A stretch of 64,000 nucleotides of DNA, taken from NCBI GenBank assembly GCA_023144035.1, contig JAGLGM010000002.1, positions 1-64,000 of the forward strand, written 5' to 3'. A model generated the notes under the pieces. That model did not search any database. It saw only the letters and a program-made list of their open reading frames with translations, and was not told the origin of the DNA. Made by a program: the position numbers and the translations under genes. Of this stretch, positions 33,128 to 42,036 are shown one piece after another (positions within the stretch are counted from its first letter, which is position 1; the number at the start of each line of letters is the position of its first letter). Source of the stretch: Candidatus Pacearchaeota archaeon. GTDB lineage: Archaea > Nanobdellota > Nanobdellia > Pacearchaeales > GW2011-AR1.

Positions 33128-33896
33128 AAATACAGCAGAATTAGTAGGTTTAAGTTTTGGCGATGGAGGTCTAACCTATAGAAAAAATAGTAATAGAGTT
33201 AAATTTCAATTAAGAGGCCATTTAATAGAAGATAAAGAACATTATGATTCTTATATTATTCCTTTGTTTAATAGAGAGGTCATGGTTCCTCTATTTTCAA
33301 GGAAGGTAGGGATAGTTTTTAATAAGAGAACAAAATTTTATGGTCTTTCTGTAGAAAGTGTGAATATAGAATTTCCTTTAAATTTTATAGGAATCCCAAG
33401 CGGAGTGAAAAATGAGCTTTCAATCCCTAAATGGATTAAACAAGATAGAAAATATCTGCGAAGGTTTTTGAGAGGTTTCTTAGATACAGATGGGTGCATT
33501 TTTTGCCAAAAGAATTATTCTATCAAAAATAATAAGTTCCACACCCAAATAAGAATTCATTTATCTTGTACATCAGAGAATTTAATGAAAGAAATATATA
33601 GGATGTTGAAATCAATGGATTTTAAAACTCTAATTTATTCCCAAGAACCATGTGGAAATGGTAAAAGAAAATCCTATGTTGTTAAAATTTGTGGAGGGAT
33701 ACAAGTATATAAATGGATGGAAGAGATAGGTTCCAAGAATCCAAAACATATAACAAAATATCTTATCTGGAAGAAACTGGGATTTTGTCCGCCATATACT
33801 TCTTTAAATGAAAGAAAGAAAATACTTAAAAAAGAAGAAAATCCTTTTCTTTATTATGAAGCGAGGTTGCCAGAGAGGTCAAATGGGAGTGGTTAA
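33111..33896 (+). CDS. LAGLIDADG homing endonuclease
   Basis: The 261-residue protein (from MIKKNENT) has two motifs, LVGLSFGDGGL and FLRGFLDTDGCIF, with acidic residues retained. It overlaps the DUF2080 gene at its 5' end, and its last ~12 codons run into the tRNA-Leu gene at 33861, ending with a stop inside it (33894-33896). The C-terminus RLPERSNGSG is thus a translation of tRNA sequence and probably not a family feature. It may have inserted immediately upstream of the tRNA. Confidence 0.82.
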   Translation: MIKKNENTAELVGLSFGDGGLTYRKNSNRVKFQLRGHLIEDKEHYDSYIIPLFNREVMVPLFSRKVGIVFNKRTKFYGLSVESVNIEFPLNFIGIPSGVKNELSIPKWIKQDRKYLRRFLRGFLDTDGCIFCQKNYSIKNNKFHTQIRIHLSCTSENLMKEIYRMLKSMDFKTLIYSQEPCGNGKRKSYVVKICGGIQVYKWMEEIGSKNPKHITKYLIWKKLGFCPPYTSLNERKKILKKEENPFLYYEARLPERSNGSG

Positions 33897-33944
33897 GGAC
33901 CACTTGGCTTAGTGCCTACGCAGGTTCGAATCCTGTATCTCGCA
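33861..33944 (+). tRNA. tRNA-Leu (AAG by sequence)
   Basis: The 84-nt class II tRNA has acceptor GCGAGGT pairing with ATCTCGC plus A73, anticodon stem AGTGG/CCACT with 7-base loop TTAAGGA, so positions 34-36 read AAG, and a variable arm and T-arm identical to those of the tRNA-Leu(CAA) at 24702. An A34 anticodon is very unusual in archaea, where GAG would be expected. No intron. The 5' 36 bases overlap the homing endonuclease gene. Confidence 0.88.
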
Positions 33945-33954
33945 TTAAATCTAA

Positions 33955-34028
33955 GCGCCTGTAACTCAGCTGGATAGAGTGCTACCCTCCTAAGGTGGAA
34001 GTCGTAGGTTCAAATCCTACCAGGCGCG
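33955..34028 (+). tRNA. tRNA-Arg (CCT)
   Basis: The 74-nt gene has acceptor GCGCCTG / CAGGCGC with G73, anticodon stem CTACC/GGTGG with loop CTCCTAA (anticodon CCT, reading AGG), and the T-arm GGTTCAAATCC. No intron and no encoded CCA. It follows tRNA-Leu by 10 bp. Confidence 0.93.
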
Positions 34029-34100
34029 TCATAGTAAAACTTTAAAACCATGTCATCGATATGTATATCAGGAAAACTAGGTTGTTTATCAAGCATGACC

Positions 34101-34146
34101 CTATCTTAAAGAAAAGTTTGATAAAGAAAACAATAGGTTATCTTTA
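34101..34146. repeat. ~45-bp dispersed repeat, copy B
   Basis: Matches copy A at 1-45 (see there). It ends directly before the tRNA-Gly gene; the preceding bases include CCCTAT, which could pair with ATAGG at 34133-34137. Function unknown. Confidence 0.45.
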
Positions 34147-34147
34147 T

Positions 34148-34246
34148 GCGTGGGTAGTATAGTGGCAGTATAATTGGCTTCCACAATTTTGCTTTAAGTA
34201 TCTTTGAAGAGACCAATTGACCCGGGTTCAAATCCCGGCCCGCGCA
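34148..34246 (+). tRNA. tRNA-Gly (TCC) with a 28-nt BHB intron
   Basis: Acceptor GCGTGGG pairs with CCCGCGC, A73. Anticodon stem ATTGG/CCAAT. A 28-nt intron (34184-34211) sits between positions 37 and 38: CTTC (34178-34181) pairs with intron GAAG (34206-34209), leaving the two 3-nt bulges CAC and AGA, each cut after its second base, a canonical bulge-helix-bulge. Mature loop CTTCCAA gives anticodon TCC. Mature length 71 nt. Confidence 0.92.
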
Positions 34247-34259
34247 TTTTATAATAAAA

Positions 34260-35150
34260 ATGGAACAACAAATAGAACACAAAAAAAAACATTGGCATGA
34301 TAAAAGTTACAAATTATTACTTTTAATTCCAGCGATTCTCTTAGTATTTTCCTTTGCTTATATGTTTGTTTTTTATCAAACTCATGGAGATTTTATTTAC
34401 AAAGATACTTCTTTAACAGGGGGAACAACAGTAACAATTTCAGAGAGTTTAAATATAGTAAATTTAGAAAAAGCAATTGAAGGAAAATTAGAAGAGATAA
34501 ATATTAGAGAAATTTATGATTTAATAACTAGTGAACAAAAAGCAGTAATAATTGAAACAAAGAGCGAGGGAGTATATACAAAAGAAATTCTTGAAGATTA
34601 TTTAGGTTATGAACTCACCACAGAAAATAGTAGTTTTGAATTTACAGGTTCTACACTTAGTGAAAGTTTTTACAAACAACTTTTAATAGCAATTTTAGTA
34701 GCATTTCTTTTTATGGCCATTGTAGTATTTATTATCTTTAGGACATTTGTTCCATCTTCTGCAGTAATTATTTCCGCTTTAGCAGATATTTTAATGACTT
34801 TGGTTCTTGTAAATATTCTTGGAATAAAAATGTCAACTGCTGGAATTGTGGCTTTTTTAATGTTAATTGGTTATTCTGTTGATACAGATATTTTACTAAC
34901 AACAAGAATTTTAAAAAGAAGTGATGGGTCACTCAATGAAAGAATTTTTGGAGCATTTAAAACAGGAATAACAATGACCTTAACTTCTTTATTGGCATTT
35001 TCAATAGCATTATTACTTGTTAAATCATTTTCAATAGTATTAGCTCAAATATTAACTATTCTTGTAATTGGTTTAGGATTTGATATTCTTAACACTTGGA
35101 TAACTAATGTATCAATACTTAAATGGTATGTAAATAAAAAGAAAAAATGA
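34260..35150 (+). CDS. secF: Protein-export membrane protein SecF
   Basis: The 296-residue protein has a first membrane helix (about 19-39), an extracytoplasmic domain with LTGGTTVTI, and five C-terminal helices including STAGIVAFLMLIGYSVDTDI, the SecF core. Together with SecD it assists translocation through SecYE. Order secF-secD with a 4-bp overlap is typical of archaea. It starts 13 bp after the tRNA-Gly gene. Confidence 0.93.
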   Translation: MEQQIEHKKKHWHDKSYKLLLLIPAILLVFSFAYMFVFYQTHGDFIYKDTSLTGGTTVTISESLNIVNLEKAIEGKLEEINIREIYDLITSEQKAVIIETKSEGVYTKEILEDYLGYELTTENSSFEFTGSTLSESFYKQLLIAILVAFLFMAIVVFIIFRTFVPSSAVIISALADILMTLVLVNILGIKMSTAGIVAFLMLIGYSVDTDILLTTRILKRSDGSLNERIFGAFKTGITMTLTSLLAFSIALLLVKSFSIVLAQILTILVIGLGFDILNTWITNVSILKWYVNKKKK

Positions 35151-36676
35151 AATATAAATTAGGTTTCAAAATTTGGTTATTAATAGTAATTTTAGCTTTA
35201 TCTTTAATTTCAATATTTATAACTCCTAATTTTTTACAAGAAGGAGTGTTAATTGTCAGTGTAGATTCTAATTCAACTGCTTTTGATCAAGGTTTAAGAC
35301 AAGGACAAATAATCACAGCAATAGATGGACAAGAAATAAAGACTTTAGAAGATTTTACAAACACACTTCAAGGAAAATATGGTTTTAATGAAAGTGTAAA
35401 AACAACAATAAATACAAAAGATGCAGAAATAATTTTGTTTTCAAAACAAGCACCAGAAATAACAGTTTCAGAAGTTCCAAAAACAAATATCAAATTAGGT
35501 TTGGATTTAGCAGGAGGTTCTAGAGCATTAATAAAAGCAGAAGATAAGAAATTAAATTCAAAAGAAATAAATGATTTAGTAGATATAACACGAAATAGAC
35601 TTAATGAGTTTGGATTAACAGATTTAAAGGTTAGTCCTGTTTCAGATTTAGAAGGAAATCATTTTATGTTAATTGAAATTGCAGGAGCAACACCTTCAGA
35701 ATTAGAAGATTCAATATCTAAGCAAGGAAAGTTTGAAGCAAAAATAGCAAATAAGACTGTTTTTGTTGGAGGAGAAAAAGATATTGCTTCTGTTTGTAGA
35801 AATGATGCTACTTGTGCAGGAATAGAGAATCCTCAACAAGCACAAGATGGAAGTTATTATAGTAATTTTAGATTCACAATTTATTTAAGTGAAACAGCAG
35901 CAGAAAGACATGCAGAAATAACAGATAAATTAGAAATAAATTCAACACCTCAAGGAAATTATTTATCCGAAAGACTTGATTTATATGTAGATGATAATTT
36001 AGTTAGTAGCTTACAGATTGGCGAAGGGCTAAAAGGAATAGTAACAACCCAGATTTCAATTTCTGGTTCAGGGTCAGGAGCAACTCAAGATGAAGCAATA
36101 GATAATGCTCAAAAAGAAATGCATAAATTACAAACTATTTTAATTACAGGAAGTTTACCATACAAATTAGAAATTGTAAAATTAGACACAATTTCTCCAG
36201 TATTAGGAAAAGAATTTATTAAATCAATTCTTATTGCAGGAGTTGCCGCCCTTTTAGTAGTAGTAATAATTATTTTTATTAGATATAAAACATTCAAATC
36301 TTCTTTAGCCTTATTATTTACAAGCATATCAGAGATAATAATTATTCTTGGAATAGCTTCATTTATTGAGTGGAATTTAGATCTTCCAAGTATAGCAGGA
36401 ATTCTTGCAACAATTGGGACAGGAATTGATCAACAGATTATCATTTTAGATGAATCCAAACAAAAAACATCTCTAAGTTTAAAACAAAAATTAAAGAGAG
36501 CATTTTCAATTATTTTAGGAGCTTATTTTACAGCAGTTGTAGCTTTAATACCTCTTTTATGGGCAGGAGCAGGGTTGTTAAAAGGGTTTGCAATAACAAC
36601 TATCATTGGGATAACTGCAGGTGTATTAATAACAAGACCTGCATTCACCGAGATGATTAAAAAAATAGGGGATTAA
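35147..36676 (+). CDS. secD: SecD with an N-terminal PDZ-like insertion
   Basis: The 509-residue protein has an initial membrane helix (about 9-27), a PDZ-like segment (about residues 33-100, with DQGLRQGQIITAIDGQEI), then the SecD P1 motif LGLDLAGGSRALI (about 117-129), the extracytoplasmic domain, and C-terminal helices with a GTGIDQQIIILDES segment. It is about 100 residues longer than a minimal archaeal SecD, the excess being mainly the PDZ-like part. The partner of the PDZ is unknown. Confidence 0.92.
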   Translation: MKYKLGFKIWLLIVILALSLISIFITPNFLQEGVLIVSVDSNSTAFDQGLRQGQIITAIDGQEIKTLEDFTNTLQGKYGFNESVKTTINTKDAEIILFSKQAPEITVSEVPKTNIKLGLDLAGGSRALIKAEDKKLNSKEINDLVDITRNRLNEFGLTDLKVSPVSDLEGNHFMLIEIAGATPSELEDSISKQGKFEAKIANKTVFVGGEKDIASVCRNDATCAGIENPQQAQDGSYYSNFRFTIYLSETAAERHAEITDKLEINSTPQGNYLSERLDLYVDDNLVSSLQIGEGLKGIVTTQISISGSGSGATQDEAIDNAQKEMHKLQTILITGSLPYKLEIVKLDTISPVLGKEFIKSILIAGVAALLVVVIIIFIRYKTFKSSLALLFTSISEIIIILGIASFIEWNLDLPSIAGILATIGTGIDQQIIILDESKQKTSLSLKQKLKRAFSIILGAYFTAVVALIPLLWAGAGLLKGFAITTIIGITAGVLITRPAFTEMIKKIGD

Positions 36677-37141
36677 ATGCTTCCTAAACATCACCTTTTT
36701 TTAGGTTTTCTTTTTTCTTTATTTTTATTTATAATCTTTCCCAAAATAGGGATAATTGGATTCTTATTGATAATAATTTCAAGTGTATTAATGGACTTTG
36801 ATCATTATCTTTATTATGTTTTTAATAAAAAAGATTTAAGTTTGAAAAATGCCTATAATTGGTTTTACAAGAGACATAAAAAACTTATGCTTTTATCTAA
36901 AAATAAGCGAAATAAAATTTATACAGAAATTTATTTTCTTCATGGAGGGGAATTTTTATTAATTTTATTTGTTTTAGGAGTTTATATTTCAAAATACTTT
37001 TTTTACATTTTAATAGGATGTGCTTTTCATTTATTTTTAGACATAATTCATCAAAGAAAGATTCATGATAGATTAGATAGAATTTCATTAATCCATGATT
37101 TTTTAAAGTTTAGGAAATTAAGAAAGTTATGGATTTTATAA
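36677..37141 (+). CDS. YdjM/DUF457-like membrane protein (metal-dependent hydrolase-like)
   Basis: The 154-residue protein has four or so membrane segments. His/Asp patterns (KHHLFLGF, VLMDFDHYLYY, FLHGGEFL and AFHLFLDIIHQ) resemble the YdjM/DUF457 group of membrane-bound metal-dependent hydrolases. It starts directly after the secD stop and its end overlaps the flippase gene by 13 bp, so transcription is likely shared. Confidence 0.65.
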   Translation: MLPKHHLFLGFLFSLFLFIIFPKIGIIGFLLIIISSVLMDFDHYLYYVFNKKDLSLKNAYNWFYKRHKKLMLLSKNKRNKIYTEIYFLHGGEFLLILFVLGVYISKYFFYILIGCAFHLFLDIIHQRKIHDRLDRISLIHDFLKFRKLRKLWIL

Positions 37142-38487
37142 GACAAGAAAGAGAGGATTTTAGAAATCTCTTTAAAAGAGTTAAAAGAAGAGATTTTAGT
37201 GGAACAGGAGGACAAATAATAAAAAATTCTAGTTATCAATTAACAACAAATATTGTTTCAAAAGTTGGAGCCTTAATCTTTACTGCTATAATTGCAAGAT
37301 TATTACTTCCAGATTTATTTGGTTTATATTCTCTTGCACTAGGTACAATTGTCTTTTTTGCCGCTTTTACTGATATGGGGCTTGATTCTGCAATGGTTGC
37401 TTTTCTCTCAAAGCTTTTAGGGAAAAATAAAGAAAAAAAAGCAAAATCTTATTTTAATTATTTATCAAATATAAAAATTATTTTAATTTTATTAGTTTCT
37501 TTAATTTTATTATTGTCTGCTTATTTTATTGCAAATAATTATTATAATAAACCAATCTTTTTTGCGTTAATTGCAGGAGGATTATATATTCCTTTATCCA
37601 CCTTTTCAAGGTTTATTGAGACATTGTATTTAGCAAATAATAATTTCAAATTTCCCATGTTCAAAGAAATTATATTTCAGCTAGTTAGATTTTTGATTAT
37701 ACCTTTAGTGATATTCTTACTATTTAAGACAACTATTTCCGGAGAAAAAGTAATTGCTATCTTAATTTTAGGTTTAAGTTTTTCTTATTTTATTTCATTA
37801 ATTTATCTTTGGACAAAAGCAAAGAAAACCATGCCATTTTTAAAATTAAAAGAAAAGAGATTACTTAAAAACGAAAAAGAGAAGATAAAAAAGTTTACAC
37901 TTCCTTTAGCTGCAATTGTTTTGTCTGGAGTATTTTTTGGATATATTGATATGTTAATGTTAGGACATTTTGTTACAGGAGAATTTGTAGGTTATTATGG
38001 AGCTACTTTTTCTTTAATAGGTTCTGCCACAGTTATTTTGAGTTTTATGGCAACAGCTCTTTTTCCTATTTTTGTAAGAACTTCAGGGAAAAAATTAAAT
38101 TTACTTTTTAAAAGAATGGCCACAATATCAACTACAATTTCTTTATTAGCAGTTATTTTTACTTTTTTTGCAGCAAAATATATAATTATCATAATCTATG
38201 GTTCAGAGTATCTTCAAGCGATAATATTTTTAAAATACTTTTCAGTATTGCTTTTAGTTGGGACCTTAATAGGGCTTCATAGTACTTATTTTGTTTCTCA
38301 AGAAAAGACAAGGAAATATTCTTATTTACTTATTACCACTACTTTTTTAAATATAATTTTAAATTATCTCCTTATTACAAATGGATTAAAAATAGGGATG
38401 CAAGAAGCTGTTCTTGGAGCTTGTACAGCGACAATTATTAGTAGATTTGTTTTTTTAGGGTTATTAGCTTTCTTTAGAAAAAGATAA
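37129..38487 (+). CDS. Polysaccharide/lipid-linked oligosaccharide flippase (Wzx/MATE-like)
   Basis: The 452-residue protein has 12-14 predicted membrane helices after a basic cytoplasmic N-terminus. The segment TTNIVSKVGALIFTAIIARLLLPDLFGLYSL is the Wzx-type N-terminal signature region (shown from residue ~40). It would move a lipid-linked glycan across the membrane for the oligosaccharyltransferase at 60343. It opens the surface-glycan region. Confidence 0.88.
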   Translation: MDFIRQEREDFRNLFKRVKRRDFSGTGGQIIKNSSYQLTTNIVSKVGALIFTAIIARLLLPDLFGLYSLALGTIVFFAAFTDMGLDSAMVAFLSKLLGKNKEKKAKSYFNYLSNIKIILILLVSLILLLSAYFIANNYYNKPIFFALIAGGLYIPLSTFSRFIETLYLANNNFKFPMFKEIIFQLVRFLIIPLVIFLLFKTTISGEKVIAILILGLSFSYFISLIYLWTKAKKTMPFLKLKEKRLLKNEKEKIKKFTLPLAAIVLSGVFFGYIDMLMLGHFVTGEFVGYYGATFSLIGSATVILSFMATALFPIFVRTSGKKLNLLFKRMATISTTISLLAVIFTFFAAKYIIIIIYGSEYLQAIIFLKYFSVLLLVGTLIGLHSTYFVSQEKTRKYSYLLITTTFLNIILNYLLITNGLKIGMQEAVLGACTATIISRFVFLGLLAFFRKR

Positions 38488-38514
38488 TTTTAAATTATTC
38501 TACAGTGAAGAAAT

Positions 38515-38524
38515 CTTTATAAAC
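38515..38524 (+). promoter_or_regulatory. TATA element for the 38545 gene
   Basis: CTTTATAAAC in the context GAAATCTTTATAAA lies 21-30 bases before the ATG at 38545. The same 14-base context precedes the GDP-mannose dehydratase gene at 58133, suggesting shared strong promoters. Confidence 0.55.
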
Positions 38525-38544
38525 AAATTTATTTTCTTGTGTTC

Positions 38545-39450
38545 ATGAAAAAGATTTATATTGCAGGGTGTGGAGGGATGTCCGGAGGTGCCTTTTATGA
38601 TAGATTTAAAAAAAAATATGAGCTTAAATGCACAGATATAGATGTAAATGAAGATTGGCTATCTTTTTTAGATTTTAGAGATTTTAAAAAATATAGAGAA
38701 GATGTAATGGATTTTAAACCTGATTTTTTATTTCACCTAGGAGCACATACAGATTTAGAATATTGTGAAAAAAATCCAGATGATGCATATATGACAAATA
38801 CTCTTTCTGTAGAAAATGCAGTAAATATTGCGAATGAATTAGATATTCCTATTTTTTATGTTGGAACTGCAGGAATTTTTGATGGTAAAAAAGACATGTA
38901 TGATGATTGGGAAATTCCAACCCCCTTAAGTGTTTATGCAAGGTCAAAATATTTAGGAGAAAGAGTTGTATTAGAAACTGCAAAACATGGATTAGTTTGT
39001 AGGGCAGGTTGGATGATTGGAGGAGGTCCAAAAAAAGATAAAAAATATATTCATAAGATAATGGAACAAATAAAAAATGGAAGCAAAGAACTTTCTGTGG
39101 TAAGAGATAAAGGGGGAATTCCTACTTATACTCGTGATTTTGCAGCAAATGTAGAATTCTTAATTGAAAATAATCAAAGAGGTTTGTATAATATGGTTTG
39201 TCAAGGCGAAATAACAGATAATCGGTTGGAAGTTACAAAAGAATTAATTAAAATTTTAGGACTTGAAGATAAAGTAAAAGTAACCTCTGTTGATTCTGAA
39301 CATTTTAAAAAAGAATATTGGGCAACAAGACCTTCTGCAGAAAGATTAGAAAATAAGAAATTAAAATTAAGAGGATTAAATAAGATGAGGAATTGGAAAG
39401 TTGCTTTAAAAGAATATTTAGAACAAGATTATGAAGGGTATTTAGATTAA
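38545..39450 (+). CDS. SDR-family sugar reductase, RmlD-like
   Basis: From the ATG at 38545 the protein has 301 residues. It has an N-terminal Rossmann glycine pattern (GCGGMSGGAF), a catalytic YARSK (YxxxK) and an upstream Thr in VGTAGIF, as in RmlD-type dTDP-4-dehydrorhamnose reductases and related nucleotide-sugar enzymes. A GTG in the same frame 6 bp earlier is less likely because of the TATA spacing. Substrate unknown, probably an NDP-4-keto sugar. Confidence 0.82.
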   Translation: MKKIYIAGCGGMSGGAFYDRFKKKYELKCTDIDVNEDWLSFLDFRDFKKYREDVMDFKPDFLFHLGAHTDLEYCEKNPDDAYMTNTLSVENAVNIANELDIPIFYVGTAGIFDGKKDMYDDWEIPTPLSVYARSKYLGERVVLETAKHGLVCRAGWMIGGGPKKDKKYIHKIMEQIKNGSKELSVVRDKGGIPTYTRDFAANVEFLIENNQRGLYNMVCQGEITDNRLEVTKELIKILGLEDKVKVTSVDSEHFKKEYWATRPSAERLENKKLKLRGLNKMRNWKVALKEYLEQDYEGYLD

Positions 39451-39453
39451 AAT

Positions 39454-40599
39454 TTATTTTAATGATTCTTCATAAATTTTTCTCATTTTTTTATTTCGTT
39501 TTTCTATACTAAATTTACCTTTTGTAACTTTTTTAAATCCCTCTTCCCCCATTTTTTTTCTTTTGGACTCATTATCTAGAAGATATTTGACAGCATTTCT
39601 TATGTTTAATGAATTTTTTTGAACATCTTTTTTTATTTTAATAATAGTTTTTTGAGATGTAATTGGAATATTAAATTTATCCATGATTTTTGTTTCAGGT
39701 TTGATTAACAAACCAGATTTTGAATCAACATATTCTTTATTTGCCCAAGAATCATAAGTAATTATGGGAAGCTTAAAAAACATAGCAATTAAAAACATCA
39801 TGGCTGGAGTAGCATAACAAGGTTGTAAAAATATTTTAGATTTATTTAATAATTCATAAAGTTTTTTTAAAGGAATAACTTCTTTCACAATAATATTTTT
39901 ATATTTCTTTATTTTTATCGAAGAAGGAACTTGTCCCAAATAAATAAATTTTGTTCTAGGAAATTCTTTAGCTAATTTTTCAAAGGCAAAAAGAGTTTCA
40001 TACCCTCCTTTTATATAAAAAGAAATGTCATTTTTAATATTACTAGATCCTCCAAAAATAACTATTTCTTCCTTTTCAACTTTTTTTCTTTCATTTTCAG
40101 GAATAAAAGTAACAGGGTAAAGGACTTTTTGATTTACTTTTAAATTAGAATCTTTAAAATATAATTTAAAAGATTTTAAGGCTTCATTATGGATAGGTAA
40201 TAGAAATTTTAAGTTTTTCTGAGATAATAATTTTTCCCCTTCTTTTTTAGCTTTTTCATTATAAAAATCACTTCTTATAAAAGGACTAACATGTTCATAA
40301 TCCATTACAAATGGTTTATTTGTTTTCCCAATATGGTTTGCAAAATGTATTAAGTCGACATTTTTCTCTTTTCTTAGAGAATCTTTAACCTTTCTTTCAA
40401 AACCAGGAAAGATTTTATTTAAAGGAGTTTTTAGAAATTTATACATTGTCCTTAGAGGGGAATAAGTTCTTTTACTTATTCCTTTAAATTTGGCTTTGCT
40501 GTAGATAATTTTTTGAGGAGGATATTCAAAATAAGAATTATAAAGAGAATGAAATTTCTTGGTAATTTTATAATCAAATAAAACTTTTATTTTTTTCAT
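39454..40599 (-). CDS. Glycosyltransferase, GT4-like
   Basis: The 381-residue protein has a GT-B layout: an N-terminal domain with a short DLIHFANHIGK part, and a C-terminal domain with IVIFGGSSNIKN, FIYLGQVPSS, KSKIFLQPCYATPAMMFLIA and KEYVDSKSGLLI, the donor-binding helix region of family GT4. It is similar in architecture to the gene at 42033. Donor and acceptor unknown. Its ATG overlaps the stop of the upstream methyltransferase gene. Confidence 0.8.
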   Translation of the reverse strand: MKKIKVLFDYKITKKFHSLYNSYFEYPPQKIIYSKAKFKGISKRTYSPLRTMYKFLKTPLNKIFPGFERKVKDSLRKEKNVDLIHFANHIGKTNKPFVMDYEHVSPFIRSDFYNEKAKKEGEKLLSQKNLKFLLPIHNEALKSFKLYFKDSNLKVNQKVLYPVTFIPENERKKVEKEEIVIFGGSSNIKNDISFYIKGGYETLFAFEKLAKEFPRTKFIYLGQVPSSIKIKKYKNIIVKEVIPLKKLYELLNKSKIFLQPCYATPAMMFLIAMFFKLPIITYDSWANKEYVDSKSGLLIKPETKIMDKFNIPITSQKTIIKIKKDVQKNSLNIRNAVKYLLDNESKRKKMGEEGFKKVTKGKFSIEKRNKKMRKIYEESLK

Positions 40600-41168
40600 C
40601 TTTTAATTATCCACCAATCTCTCCTGTCTCCAAAAAAAACTTGTAAATTTCTTTTTTTAACAAATTCTATTAAAGCATCACTAACTCCTGAATATTGTAT
40701 GTCATGTCCTGAAATTATCCCTCTTTTTTTTATTTTGTTCCAATATAATTCTAAATCTTTTTTAACATACTCATATTCGTGATTCCCATCTATATATAAG
40801 AAATCTAAGAAATTATCTGGGATTTTTACATAAGCCTTATCAGACAATTCTTCTATCCAAAGATTTGTTTTACCCCATTTTTTATTTCTTTTACGGGCCT
40901 TTTTTTTAGCATCATTTAATGCAGGAATAATTTTATCTCTTTTATAATCTTCATATCTTTCATAAGGATCTATAAGGAAAAATTTTTTTATGTTTAATTT
41001 TTTATTCATCCAATAAGAATTTCTCCCTTGAAAAACTCCAATTTCTGCAGCAACTATTGGATTATTTTTAAAATAAACCATGGCAAATTTAACAGCTTCT
41101 TTTGGATTTTCACTTTTTATTTCTAAATTAAAATTTTTATTAATAAAATTTAAGAGTTTTGAAATCAT
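40596..41168 (-). CDS. Class I SAM-dependent methyltransferase (Methyltransf_24-like)
   Basis: The 190-residue protein has motif I VAAEIGVFQGRNS, a FFLIDPYER acidic loop and motif DFLYIDGNHEYEYVKKDLEL. The DGNHEY form is typical of the Methyltransf_24 subgroup often found in glycan clusters. The likely target is a sugar hydroxyl, by context. It lies in a leftward run with glycosyltransferases. Confidence 0.82.
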   Translation of the reverse strand: MISKLLNFINKNFNLEIKSENPKEAVKFAMVYFKNNPIVAAEIGVFQGRNSYWMNKKLNIKKFFLIDPYERYEDYKRDKIIPALNDAKKKARKRNKKWGKTNLWIEELSDKAYVKIPDNFLDFLYIDGNHEYEYVKKDLELYWNKIKKRGIISGHDIQYSGVSDALIEFVKKRNLQVFFGDRRDWWIIKR

Positions 41169-41199
41169 TTTATACTATAAAACTTTTATATTAAAGTTT

Positions 41200-42036
41200 T
41201 TAAAGATTTCTAAGTTTTCTTTTTAGTTTTCCTCTAAGGGTATAAAATCTCAATAAGACTCCAAAGAATAATAAATCAATGAATAATACTTTAAATTTTT
41301 TATTTTTAATTAAATAATTTATTAATTCTCTTTTATTATATTTTCCAACATAAACTCCTTGATTCCATTTTTGTATCTCTTTTTGATACAATCCACTTAT
41401 ATATGCTACTTTTAATCTTGCTTTAAGAGAATATTTGTGAGAATGATAAACAATTGATTTAGGTTCATAAATTATTTTCCATCCTTTTTTTTCTACTGCT
41501 TTAGCCCATTTTTGATCTTCACCTCCAATATATTGGTAAGGGATTTTTTCATCATATTTATTTTTCTCCCAAACACTTTTTTTTATAGCTCCACTTGCAT
41601 TAGAGAAAAAAGCACAAGATTTTTCACGTGCAGGAAACATTTTTTTTGTTTTAAATTCTTCTACAGGATTAAAATTCTTAATTGGTTCTTGTTTTCCAAA
41701 GACTCCTGCCACTTTTTTATATTTGAAGTGTTTAATTATGTTGTATGCCCAAAATTCATCTTTAGGGATTATATCTACAGAAACATAAAAAATAATATCT
41801 CCTTTTGATTTTTCAGCCCCTAAGTTAAAAGTATAAGCATGACTAAAATCTTTAGGATTTACATTAACAACTCTACATCCATAATTTTTTGCAATTTCGA
41901 CAGTTCCATCTTTTGAAGAAGAATCTATAACAACAATTTCAAAATATTTGAACCTTTTTTGATGAGATATTTTATTCAATAATCTTTTAAGTAATTGAGA
42001 ATGATTGTACGTTCTTATTACAATAGAGGTTTTCAT
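41200..42036 (-). CDS. Glycosyltransferase, GT2
   Basis: The 278-residue protein has the GT-A fold pattern: SIVIRTYNHSQLLKRLL, VVIDSSSKDGT, an aspartate motif FYVSVDIIP in place of DxD, and a GGEDQKWAK acceptor loop (ED in the catalytic region). The C-terminus is basic. It ends 31 bp before the methyltransferase ATG. Confidence 0.85.
   Translation of the reverse strand: MKTSIVIRTYNHSQLLKRLLNKISHQKRFKYFEIVVIDSSSKDGTVEIAKNYGCRVVNVNPKDFSHAYTFNLGAEKSKGDIIFYVSVDIIPKDEFWAYNIIKHFKYKKVAGVFGKQEPIKNFNPVEEFKTKKMFPAREKSCAFFSNASGAIKKSVWEKNKYDEKIPYQYIGGEDQKWAKAVEKKGWKIIYEPKSIVYHSHKYSLKARLKVAYISGLYQKEIQKWNQGVYVGKYNKRELINYLIKNKKFKVLFIDLLFFGVLLRFYTLRGKLKRKLRNL

Noticed and set aside
34050-34110. A C/D-box small RNA between tRNA-Arg and tRNA-Gly
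   Set aside because: A CTGA and a GATGA-like word occur on the minus strand, but not in the right order and spacing for paired C/D and C'/D' boxes.
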